This document shows, piece after piece, positions 34,816 to 42,353 of a stretch of 64,000 nt of DNA. The stretch is taken from the NCBI GenBank assembly GCA_964531715.1, contig CAZHEE010000004.1, positions 1 to 64,000 of the forward strand. The letters run 5' to 3'. The notes beneath the pieces were generated by a model. That model saw nothing but the letters and a program-made list of their open reading frames with translations. It ran no database searches and was not told where the DNA came from. This DNA is from UBA1664 sp964531715. GTDB lineage: Bacteria > Pseudomonadota > Alphaproteobacteria > Micavibrionales > UBA1664. The translations under genes were made by a program, and so were the position numbers. Position 1 is the stretch's first letter. Each line of letters starts with the position of its first letter.

Positions 34816-35520
34816 ATGCAATTGAAATTGAATATTTTTTTTAGGGTCTCATCTCAAAAAGGTGGGGCTCTAATTTATATTTTGATTGCGGTTGCTCTGC
34901 TTGCTGCGCTGACCAGTACGTTCATCGGAGAAGGCGGACAATCTTCCCGTACGCAAAATGCATTTAAACTGGCTCAGGAATTAAGCTCGCAATCGCGCCT
35001 TATCCGCTCGGCCATTCAGGATTGCGTCTTGCGTTATACTAAAGGTGATGCAAGCGATATTACCGAAACCGATTATAATAACCCCTACCCTTTAAATCCT
35101 TCATCGTCTGAGTTTACGACTGCGGCGGCAAATGACAATATTGAACATCTCTCTTGTCCCGGAACAAGTCAGGCGGCAGGTAATGATGATTATACGGACT
35201 TATTTGGCGGTAGTGGGGAGTTCTCCGGCTTTATCCCGACAACGCCCGATTTTATGGAACCATGGACTTATTTTAATGGCGAAGCCGAGATAGAAGGTCT
35301 CGACATGGATGGCGTTTATTATCAAATCACTTCGACTAAAAGCGACCCTTTTATCGGTGAAGCCATGAGCAAAATTGATAATAACATGGCGGCATGTGAG
35401 GTTGATTATATTGTTGGCGATGACAATAATAGTTGTGAAGGAGGCTTGCAGTGCTTACGGTTTTGGATTATTCGGGGGCCGAATACTGATGCCACTGCCG
35501 GCCCTAATCCATGTCCTTAA
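34816..35520 (+). CDS. Second pilin-like protein with non-canonical N-terminus
   Basis: 234 residues. After a leader ending QKG comes GALIYILIAVALLAALTSTF, closely matching the hydrophobic helix of the preceding gene and again lacking Glu5. A helix with SSRTQNAFKLAQELSSQSRL follows. The C-terminal domain has five or six Cys (QDCVLRY, LSCPGTS, AACEVDY, NSCEGGLQC, PNPCP), enough for several disulfides. It is 6 bp after its partner and is the last gene of the operon. Its 3' end overlaps the convergent kinase gene by 17 bp. Confidence 0.65.
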   Translation: MQLKLNIFFRVSSQKGGALIYILIAVALLAALTSTFIGEGGQSSRTQNAFKLAQELSSQSRLIRSAIQDCVLRYTKGDASDITETDYNNPYPLNPSSSEFTTAAANDNIEHLSCPGTSQAAGNDDYTDLFGGSGEFSGFIPTTPDFMEPWTYFNGEAEIEGLDMDGVYYQITSTKSDPFIGEAMSKIDNNMAACEVDYIVGDDNNSCEGGLQCLRFWIIRGPNTDATAGPNPCP

Positions 35521-37816
35521 AACTATCCTTATTTAAACCGGTTATATAAGATTTCACATCTTCAAATGCGGATTGCGCATCGTCTAGCATTATTTCACGC
35601 GTTGCATCATCTGCTTTTCCTGCGTCATCCTGAATTTTTCCACAGATATCGCCAAGATTATTTGCCCCTGCAGAATAGGCAGAGCCTTTAACGCTATGCC
35701 CAATTTCCGCAAACTGATGCCAATCCTGTTTTTGATAAGCCTCTTTAAGGTCGTTGATGAGCGGTTCTGTCATTTCAACAAACATAGTGAGCATCTCGGC
35801 CGCGCTTTCATCCAAGCCACCAAGCATATCTTTTAAAACCGATAGATCTATCGGTATAGATTTATTGGGCGAAGAAGTTGTCTCGGCAATAATTTTCTGT
35901 TCTTCTGCGGCTGGTAAGGCATCAGGCAATAATCCCCACCGCATCATAAGACGCCGCACTTGTGCTAGCGATATCGGCTTCAACAAACATTCATCAAAAC
36001 CAAGCTCCATATAGGTTTGGCGTTGCGCCATCTGGACATCCGCTGTCATGACAATTACCGGAAAGCGGCTGTCTTCTGTATCTTGCTCACGGATTGTTTT
36101 AATCACCTGATAGCCGTCAACCATCGGCATATGAAGGTCGGTGAATAAAATGCCGTAGTCTTTGCTGTCCAAAGCCTTCAGCGCTTCTTCGCCATTCTCT
36201 ACGAAATCCGCCTCAATCCCGAGTTTTTTAAGTTGTTGATCAAGGATTTGCCGCACGGCCTCGGTATCCTCGGCAATCAGAATTTTGTTTGACCCTTCAA
36301 GCTTTTGCCCGCTAATTTGTTTGACAACATTTTTGACCGCTTCGCCAATTCCTGCACGGCTTGCAGGCTTTACCAGATGCAATGCGCCGATTGAGCGTAA
36401 AGCATTTTGTATTGAATAATCATCATGCACCGTATACATGACCAGCCCGCAATAGGGGCGAATGTCGTTTATATCCCGAATAAGGTTCAAGCCCCAGCCA
36501 TCGGGCAGGTTATGGTCGCAAATTGCCGCGTCAAAAGGCCGCCTTTTTACAAGCTCCAGCCCTTCTTCATAAGTCGTACAGGCTTCGACTTCAGCCCCCA
36601 TAGATTTAAGGGAGTTTGAAATTTCAACCACGGCCTTTGGATGGTCTTCGACAACCAAAACGGCCACACCGTCTAAGTTAGGCAGATCTTCATTCACGAA
36701 ATCGGAACTGACCTCATAAGTCGGGATTTCAAACCAGAAGGTTGAACCCATGCCCTCCTTGGAATAGACGCCGATATCACCACCCATCAAATCAACAAGT
36801 TTCTTACAAATGGACAGCCCTAATCCCGTTCCGCCAAATGTTCGGGTTGTGCTGTTATCCGCTTGAGAGAAAGGTTTAAATAGCCGGTTGCAGGCTTCCT
36901 CGCTCATACCGATACCTGTATCCATAACTTCAAAACGAAGTCCGATTTGCCCTTCTTCAAGGGTTAATCGCTCGCATTTTGTGGTCACAATAAGGGTGAT
37001 GTTGCCTTCCCGCGTAAATTTAAGAGAATTACCCATGAGATTTATCAGTATCTGGCGCAAACGTTTTGGGTCACCTTTCACAACAAAAGGCACCTCTTGC
37101 TTAATATCGGTCAAAAGCTCGACACTATTACCGAATTTTTTCACCTCTAATGCTTCAATCACGCCATAGCTGAGAGTTCGTACAGGGATTTCAAAATAAT
37201 CAAGCGTCATTTTATCGGCATCAAGCTTTGCGAGATCCAAAACATCATCTAGAATCTCAAGCAAATCCGAGGCCGACGACCTTGCTGTCCCAACCATATC
37301 AAGGATTTTCTGCTCTGGCTTTTCTTCGGCAATCAATTCCAAAAAGCCAAACACGGATTGCATCGGTGTCCTGATTTCATGGCTCATGGTTGCAAGCAGG
37401 TTCGATTTCATCTCTGCCGCTTGTTCCATGGCTTTCAAGGCCTCGGCGTTTTTCTTCTCCGACTCGATAATCGCGGTCACATCATTGACCCAGAGCGCCA
37501 GAAAGGGTTGCGATTTGAAATTCAATTCCTCAACATGAACACGAACCCATCGGCTGCTGCCCGTGCCTTCGGTGAAAATTTCGCAATCATAATCATAGCT
37601 GCGCTGCGCCTGATGGAAGATATATTGCAGGATATAGTCAGGGATAATATCCTCAATATTTTGACTGGCATTAATAATGTCAAATTCGCCAAGCATCGGC
37701 CCGAATGCATAATTCACATAGGCAATTTCATGGTTTGAGGCATTGAGCAGGCAGAACCCGAATGGGGCGGAATCAACGGCCTCAATCAGGCCGGCAGGTA
37801 AATCATCGCTGGTCAT
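35504..37816 (-). CDS. Hybrid histidine kinase (PAS-HK-REC-REC-HPt)
   Basis: 770 residues without membrane segments. A PAS domain (about 10-120) is followed by HisKA with SHEIRTPM (His146) and a HATPase domain with N box (MGNSLKF), G1 DTGIGMS and G2 GGTGLGLSI. Receiver 1 has Asp434 and receiver 2 has Asp560 (LFTDLHMPMVDG). A C-terminal HPt domain has His707 (EIGHSVKGSA). This is a complete soluble phosphorelay kinase, and its HPt could pass phosphate to a separate receiver. It converges on the second pilus operon, which encodes a lone receiver (26045-26431) that could be its partner. The signal sensed is unknown. Confidence 0.93.
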   Translation of the reverse strand: MTSDDLPAGLIEAVDSAPFGFCLLNASNHEIAYVNYAFGPMLGEFDIINASQNIEDIIPDYILQYIFHQAQRSYDYDCEIFTEGTGSSRWVRVHVEELNFKSQPFLALWVNDVTAIIESEKKNAEALKAMEQAAEMKSNLLATMSHEIRTPMQSVFGFLELIAEEKPEQKILDMVGTARSSASDLLEILDDVLDLAKLDADKMTLDYFEIPVRTLSYGVIEALEVKKFGNSVELLTDIKQEVPFVVKGDPKRLRQILINLMGNSLKFTREGNITLIVTTKCERLTLEEGQIGLRFEVMDTGIGMSEEACNRLFKPFSQADNSTTRTFGGTGLGLSICKKLVDLMGGDIGVYSKEGMGSTFWFEIPTYEVSSDFVNEDLPNLDGVAVLVVEDHPKAVVEISNSLKSMGAEVEACTTYEEGLELVKRRPFDAAICDHNLPDGWGLNLIRDINDIRPYCGLVMYTVHDDYSIQNALRSIGALHLVKPASRAGIGEAVKNVVKQISGQKLEGSNKILIAEDTEAVRQILDQQLKKLGIEADFVENGEEALKALDSKDYGILFTDLHMPMVDGYQVIKTIREQDTEDSRFPVIVMTADVQMAQRQTYMELGFDECLLKPISLAQVRRLMMRWGLLPDALPAAEEQKIIAETTSSPNKSIPIDLSVLKDMLGGLDESAAEMLTMFVEMTEPLINDLKEAYQKQDWHQFAEIGHSVKGSAYSAGANNLGDICGKIQDDAGKADDATREIMLDDAQSAFEDVKSYITGLNKDSFKDMD

Positions 37817-37871
37817 ACGAATAAGTCTATCCTATGTTATGCATTATAAAAACCATGAAAGATGAAAGCCT

Positions 37872-38819
37872 ATGACCGTCATTGCAATTTACGATGTGTC
37901 CTCACTTGCGGGACATGAGATTTTAACTGTTTTATCCGAAAGAGCGCAAAGAGGAGAAGTAACAATTCACGGCCTTACCCCTCAAAAACAATCGGGAAAG
38001 CCTCTGTCCTTTGGCGATGAAGATATTATAACCCAGAATATTGATTCGTACGATTTTACTATGGCTGATATGCTTATCGTAACGAATGGTGCTAAAGACG
38101 CACAAAGCTATATTGAAAAAGCTTTCAAGGCGAATATTCGCGTTATAGATTTAAGCGGTCAGGAAAGCGCGGGTAATAATCATGTTAGCCTGCCTGAACC
38201 AGTCGCGGCCATGCTATCCGATATTTTAAAGCCTATTCATGATGAGATCGGGATTAAACGAGTTGTGCTTTCAACCTATCAGGCGGTCTCATCCGTTGGA
38301 AAAGACGGTATGGATGAACTGTTTAATCAATCCCGCAAATTTTTCGTGCATGATGCGCTTGAAAATCTGGTATTTGAAAAACAGATTGCCTTCAATGTTT
38401 TGCCGGCTTGCGGAGATTTTAATAATGATGGTCAAACAACCGAAGAAGCCAGGATTATTCATGATATGCATAAACATATCGCGCCCGATATAGCGGTCAG
38501 TGTCACCTGCGTTCAGGTGCCGGTTTATCTCGGCTTTGGGGTCAGTGTCGCGATTGAGCTGAATAATCCGTTTACGCCAAAAGCCGCCCGTGCGCTTTGG
38601 CGTGAAGCAAAGGGTTTAATCATTATTGACCGTGAAAGCGAGATGGAATATGTCAGCCCTGCCGAAATTTCAGGCGAAGACGGCATTTTTATCAGCCGCA
38701 TCCGCGCCGATAACGCGGTTGAAAACGGACTATCATTCTGGTGTTGTGCCGATAACATCCGCGCCTTAACAGCGATTAAGGCCGTTGAGGCGGCAGGCTT
38801 CACCCTTGCCTCGGAATAG
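37872..38819 (+). CDS. Usg-like aspartate-semialdehyde dehydrogenase relative, active site lost
   Basis: 315 residues. The C-terminal half matches aspartate-semialdehyde dehydrogenase (KPIHDEIGIKRVVLSTYQAV, QIAFNVLPACGDFNNDGQ). However, the catalytic Asn-Cys-Ser-Thr is replaced by Glu-Pro-Val-Ala (about 109-112), with roughly 20 residues missing before it. The substrate/base segment RVPVxxGHS reads QVPVYLGFG, losing the Arg and the His. The nucleotide-binding GATGAVG is YDVSSLAG. It should therefore lack dehydrogenase activity, like E. coli Usg, a homologue without the catalytic Cys. It is divergent from the kinase gene by 55 bp. Confidence 0.78.
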   Translation: MTVIAIYDVSSLAGHEILTVLSERAQRGEVTIHGLTPQKQSGKPLSFGDEDIITQNIDSYDFTMADMLIVTNGAKDAQSYIEKAFKANIRVIDLSGQESAGNNHVSLPEPVAAMLSDILKPIHDEIGIKRVVLSTYQAVSSVGKDGMDELFNQSRKFFVHDALENLVFEKQIAFNVLPACGDFNNDGQTTEEARIIHDMHKHIAPDIAVSVTCVQVPVYLGFGVSVAIELNNPFTPKAARALWREAKGLIIIDRESEMEYVSPAEISGEDGIFISRIRADNAVENGLSFWCCADNIRALTAIKAVEAAGFTLASE

Positions 38820-38842
38820 TCATTGTTATTGGATAATATACA

Positions 38843-38912
38843 GTCATCCTGAATTTATTTCAGGATTTATTTGAATTTTTTATGGTTTGACCCTGAAACA
38901 AGTTCAGGGTGA
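38843..38912. repeat. Inverted pair of a 24-bp dispersed repeat
   Basis: gtcatcctgaatttatttcagg (38843-38864) and the reverse complement of 38890-38912 (gtcaccctgaacttgtttcagg) are near-identical copies facing each other. Each is itself a small hairpin (cctgaa/ttcagg). The pair fills the gap between the Usg-like gene and msrB and resembles interspersed palindromic repeats of many proteobacteria. Confidence 0.65.
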
Positions 38913-38936
38913 CGATAAAGTGATAAGGATCAAAAA

Positions 38937-39452
38937 ATGACAAGACGCGGATTTATTAAGGCAGTGGCCTCTGGATTGCTTGTTACAACATTACTCTCAT
39001 CGAAAGGATTTGCCATGTTCGGTTTAGGAAAAGACATCCCTGATACCTCTGATTTTCCGTTTCAACTGTCAAAACAGGAATGGCAGGAACGCTTGAGCGA
39101 TCAGGAATATTACATTTTGCGTGAGCATGGCACGGAACGCGCTTTCACCTCACCTTTAAATGATGAAAAGCGGGAGGGTATTTATGCCTGCGCCGGATGT
39201 GGGCAAACGGTCTACAGCTCCGCCCATAAATTTGACAGTGGAACCGGTTGGCCTTCTTTTTATCAACCGATTGACGGCGTGAAAAGTGATGCGGTTAGCG
39301 AGCGTGAGGACAACACCCTCTGGATGAAACGGACAGAGGTTCATTGCTCAAACTGCGGTGGGCATCACGGACATGTCTTTCCTGATGGACCTGAACCGAC
39401 GGGCTTGCGCTATTGCATTAATGGCGCGGCTTTAATATTTCAGCCAAGCTAG
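38937..39452 (+). CDS. msrB: Peptide-methionine (R)-S-oxide reductase with Tat signal
   Basis: 171 residues. The N-terminus TRRGFIKAVASGLLVTTLL is a good twin-arginine signal (T-R-R-x-F-I-K), so the enzyme should be exported folded. The MsrB domain has zinc cysteines in CAGC (85, 88) and CSNC (137, 140), the substrate motif GTGWPSF, GGHHGHVF and the catalytic Cys160 in RYCINGAAL. It reduces methionine-R-sulfoxide in proteins, here probably in the periplasm. Most bacterial MsrB proteins are cytosolic. It stands alone between repeat elements. Confidence 0.92.
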   Translation: MTRRGFIKAVASGLLVTTLLSSKGFAMFGLGKDIPDTSDFPFQLSKQEWQERLSDQEYYILREHGTERAFTSPLNDEKREGIYACAGCGQTVYSSAHKFDSGTGWPSFYQPIDGVKSDAVSEREDNTLWMKRTEVHCSNCGGHHGHVFPDGPEPTGLRYCINGAALIFQPS

Positions 39453-39469
39453 AAAGCCGTCATTATAAG

Positions 39470-39516
39470 GCTAAAACCCCTCACCCTAGCCCTCTCCCCA
39501 TGGAGAGGGGATTTTT
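39470..39516 (+). terminator. Repeat-derived hairpin with T run after msrB
   Basis: cccctcaccctagccctctccccatggagaggggattttt forms an 8-bp stem (ccctctcc/ggagaggg) followed by five T residues. It can act as msrB terminator. A related ccc...ctctccc...gggaga sequence occurs at 57095-57146, so this is also a dispersed repeat. Confidence 0.65.
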
Positions 39517-39566
39517 GCAATAATCGCTCTTTTATAATATTCTGAAATCATTATACTTGAGTGACA

Positions 39567-39986
39567 ATGAGTGATACTCCAACCATAAAAGACCGTCCGC
39601 TTTCCCCACATTTGCAGGTTTATAAACCTCAAATTACATCCATGACCTCGATTTTCCATCGGATGAGCGGTGTTGCCCTCGCTTTAGGGCTATTTATGGT
39701 GAGTTGGGCGCTGATAGCTTTGGCTACTGGTGAAGAAGCTTATGGTGTATTCACTGGTTTTTGTGCCTCAATCATCGGGCAAATTATCTTAATTGGGTGG
39801 AGTGCCGCGTTTTTCTATCACATTTGCACAGGCATCCGCCATCTTATCCGCGATTGCGGTTATCTCTATGAGAATAAACACTCCGTTATCAGTGGCTGGA
39901 TTGTTTTGATTGCTGCATTTTTTATGACTGCGGCGGTATGGGGCTATGTTTATCGGGATATTCTTTTGAACGGGGGCGCATTATGA
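39567..39986 (+). CDS. sdhC: Succinate dehydrogenase cytochrome b556 subunit
   Basis: 139 residues from the ATG at 39567; a GTG two codons upstream is possible. The SdhC signatures RPLSPHLQVYKPQITSM and SIFHRMSGVALALG (quinone-site Ser/Arg and a His) begin the protein, and FYHICTGIRHLIRDCGY carries the heme-ligand His. Three membrane helices are evident. It anchors succinate dehydrogenase in the inner membrane and binds heme b with SdhD. The stop overlaps sdhD by 4 bp. The catalytic genes sdhA and sdhB do not follow. Confidence 0.95.
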   Translation: MSDTPTIKDRPLSPHLQVYKPQITSMTSIFHRMSGVALALGLFMVSWALIALATGEEAYGVFTGFCASIIGQIILIGWSAAFFYHICTGIRHLIRDCGYLYENKHSVISGWIVLIAAFFMTAAVWGYVYRDILLNGGAL

Positions 39987-40387
39987 GTGGCCTGATTAAA
40001 TGGGAAAAATCAGGTCTAAAATCACCCTTGTCACGCGCACGCGGCTTAGGTTCAGCCAAATCAGGTACTCATCACTGGATTATGCAACGCGTAACCGCGA
40101 TTGGTAATTTGTTATTGGGGCTTTGGCTGGTTTACAGTCTTTTGATGCATCCCGAGCTTGCAACTTATGACGGCGCGATTGCATGGGTGTCACGGCCGAT
40201 AAACGCAATCCTTATGATATTATTTATTATTTCATCCTTTTATCATGCGGTTTTAGGGGCGCAAGTCGTGACCGAAGATTACGTACATCATGAAGGGTTG
40301 AAGCTTACTAAATTATTGGCGCAGCGTTTAGTCTATCTCGCATTGGCAGTTGCTTGCCTGTTTAGTATTCTTCAAATTGCTTTGTAA
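39983..40387 (+). CDS. sdhD: Succinate dehydrogenase membrane anchor subunit
   Basis: 134 residues starting at the ATG that overlaps the sdhC stop (ATGA). The SdhD features are RARGLGSAKSGTHHWIMQRV, where RARGLGSA-type and HHW residues are conserved in alphaproteobacterial SdhD, three membrane helices, and SSFYHAVLGAQVVTEDYVHH with the likely heme-ligand His. Together with SdhC it forms the quinone-reducing anchor. A hairpin follows, and the next gene (mscS) begins after 116 bp. Confidence 0.93.
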   Translation: MSGLIKWEKSGLKSPLSRARGLGSAKSGTHHWIMQRVTAIGNLLLGLWLVYSLLMHPELATYDGAIAWVSRPINAILMILFIISSFYHAVLGAQVVTEDYVHHEGLKLTKLLAQRLVYLALAVACLFSILQIAL

Positions 40388-40395
40388 AAAACAAA

Positions 40396-40421
40396 GGGGA
40401 CACTCTCATGAGAGTGTTCCC
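40396..40421. terminator. Hairpin after sdhD
   Basis: An 11-bp stem ggggacactct/agagtgttccc (one G-T pair) closes on the 4-base loop catg. There is no T run on the plus strand, while the minus strand reads into a T-rich stretch. It is probably a transcript end structure or a weak terminator. Confidence 0.5.
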
Positions 40422-40503
40422 GTGCAGAATATAAATTAAAGTGGAACTTCTTTAATAATCAAGCTATTAAGTTACTGACTGCAATTTATTTAAGTGAGCA
40501 ACC

Positions 40504-41952
40504 ATGCGAATTCTGACTATATTATTTCTGACATTTTTAACTGCATTTCCCGTACTGGCACAGGAAAGCAGTGGTGAGAGCGGTCAGCCAAGCGATGAAA
40601 TCACGGTTGATGAGGGAAATGTTAAAAACCTGATAGACACGCTTGAGGATGAGGCTCAAAGGAGTGAGTTTATCAATAATCTCCAAACACTTGTTGAGAC
40701 AAATGAACAGCAGGAAGAAGATGCCGCAATCCTTGATTTATCTGGTAAAACCGGTGGCATTGTTGATGCCTATGAACAATTTGTTGCCGAAATAGGCATA
40801 AGTGAAGGCCTATTCGGGCAGCTTGTTTCAACAGCGGTGGTTATTTTACTATGGTCAGTCCTTATATTTCTCAATCGAAAGCTGGCTCATATTCTGCGCG
40901 ATAAATTATTAAGGCTAAAAGCGAAATATGAACTAAGCCATGACCGTTTCAGGCTCTATGCGCGTTATCTCCGCTATGTCGGTTATGTTTTGATTACTGC
41001 TTTGGCCGTCTACACAATGCTCGTTATCTGGACGCAGTTGGATATGGGCGTGAGCATGAATGATACGGGCGAGATGATATTGGTAAATCTCCTCAATATT
41101 ATCATTGTTACGCTTGTTGCCATGGTCATTTGGGAGATTATTAATACATTGATAGAGCGTTATATCAAAAATCTCGATTCATCTCATTCAAGCCGTATGT
41201 TAACGCTCATCCCGATTATCAGGAACGTTTTTTTCATAGCCTTTATCGTTTTGTTTACACTTGTCTTGCTGGCAGAGATTGGTGTGAATATTGTGCCGCT
41301 CCTCGCAGGGGCAGGGGTTCTTGGGATTGCAATCGGTCTTGGCGCGCAAACAATGATTAAGGACTTTTTGACCGGATTCACAATCATTATTGAGGATTTG
41401 GTACAGGTCGGCGATGTTGCAAAAGTCGGCGGTCAAATGGGTTTAGTTGAAAAAATAACAATTCGTAAAATTCAGCTTCGTGATTTGGCAGGGGTTGTTT
41501 ATACTGTTCCGTTCAGCGAGATTACGATTGTTGAAAACTGGACAAAAGATTTCAGCTTCTATGTGATGGATATCGGCGTGGCCTATCGCGAAGATACGGA
41601 TGAGGTCATCAGCTACCTCAAAGAAGTTGATGAGGATATGCGTACCGATGAAAACTATAAAGATTTAATATTAGAGCCACTTGAAATATTGGGGGTCGAT
41701 TCATTCGCCGATAGTGCGGTTGTCATCAAGGCACGTATCAAAACAAAACCAATACAACAATGGGCAGTCGGGCGTGAATTTAACCGCCGAATGAAACATA
41801 AATTCGATGAAAAGGGTGTTGAAATTCCATTCCCTCATCAAACTGTCTATTTCGGTCAGGACAAAAAGGGCGCAGCCCCCGCCGCACCGATTAAACTCTA
41901 TGATCAGGCGGACACTACAAAAGACAGCGAAGATGGTGCAGGACAATCATGA
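40504..41952 (+). CDS. MscS-family mechanosensitive channel
   Basis: 482 residues with a signal peptide (ILFLTFLTAFPVLAQ), an acidic periplasmic N-terminal region, then five membrane segments between about 105 and 285. The pore helix and following beta domain are typical of MscS: GVLGIAIGLGAQTMIKDFLT and EDLVQVGDVAKVGGQMGLVE. The cytoplasmic alpha/beta domain ends in an Ala/Pro/Asp-rich tail. It should open under membrane tension and release solutes. The stop overlaps the next gene by 4 bp. Confidence 0.92.
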   Translation: MRILTILFLTFLTAFPVLAQESSGESGQPSDEITVDEGNVKNLIDTLEDEAQRSEFINNLQTLVETNEQQEEDAAILDLSGKTGGIVDAYEQFVAEIGISEGLFGQLVSTAVVILLWSVLIFLNRKLAHILRDKLLRLKAKYELSHDRFRLYARYLRYVGYVLITALAVYTMLVIWTQLDMGVSMNDTGEMILVNLLNIIIVTLVAMVIWEIINTLIERYIKNLDSSHSSRMLTLIPIIRNVFFIAFIVLFTLVLLAEIGVNIVPLLAGAGVLGIAIGLGAQTMIKDFLTGFTIIIEDLVQVGDVAKVGGQMGLVEKITIRKIQLRDLAGVVYTVPFSEITIVENWTKDFSFYVMDIGVAYREDTDEVISYLKEVDEDMRTDENYKDLILEPLEILGVDSFADSAVVIKARIKTKPIQQWAVGREFNRRMKHKFDEKGVEIPFPHQTVYFGQDKKGAAPAAPIKLYDQADTTKDSEDGAGQS

Positions 41953-42353
41953 CAGAATTTTTAATCGGCTACGCAATCGCAACATTAACGTTATTTGTGT
42001 TAGATTTTATCTGGCTTGGTTTTGTTGCAAAGAATTTTTATTTTTCGCAACTTGGGCATTTGATGCTTGATAAGCCAAAATTGGGTATCGCCGCCGCATT
42101 TTACCTCACTTATACGGTCGGTGTGGTCATCCTCGCGGTTTTGCCGGCGTTAGGGAATGGCTCTGTTATGCAGCTTATCGGTTACTCAGCTTTGTTCGGA
42201 TTTCTGGCCTATGGAACATATGATTTCACAAACATGTCGACGCTCAAAGACTGGCCGACAAAAATGAGCATTGTGGATTTAATCTGGGGCACAAGTTTGA
42301 CTGTTGTTACAGCCTTAGTGACATATTACGGCTTGTCTATGTTGGGCTATTAA
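41949..42353 (+). CDS. DUF2177 membrane protein
   Basis: 134 residues with four hydrophobic helices. The family pattern is visible in VLDFIWLGFVAKNFY and AYGTYDFTNMSTLKDWPTKM. DUF2177 proteins are small inner-membrane proteins of unknown function. It is coupled to mscS (ATGA overlap), so a membrane-linked role is plausible. Its 3' end overlaps the convergent murF stop by 17 bp. Confidence 0.85.
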   Translation: MTEFLIGYAIATLTLFVLDFIWLGFVAKNFYFSQLGHLMLDKPKLGIAAAFYLTYTVGVVILAVLPALGNGSVMQLIGYSALFGFLAYGTYDFTNMSTLKDWPTKMSIVDLIWGTSLTVVTALVTYYGLSMLGY

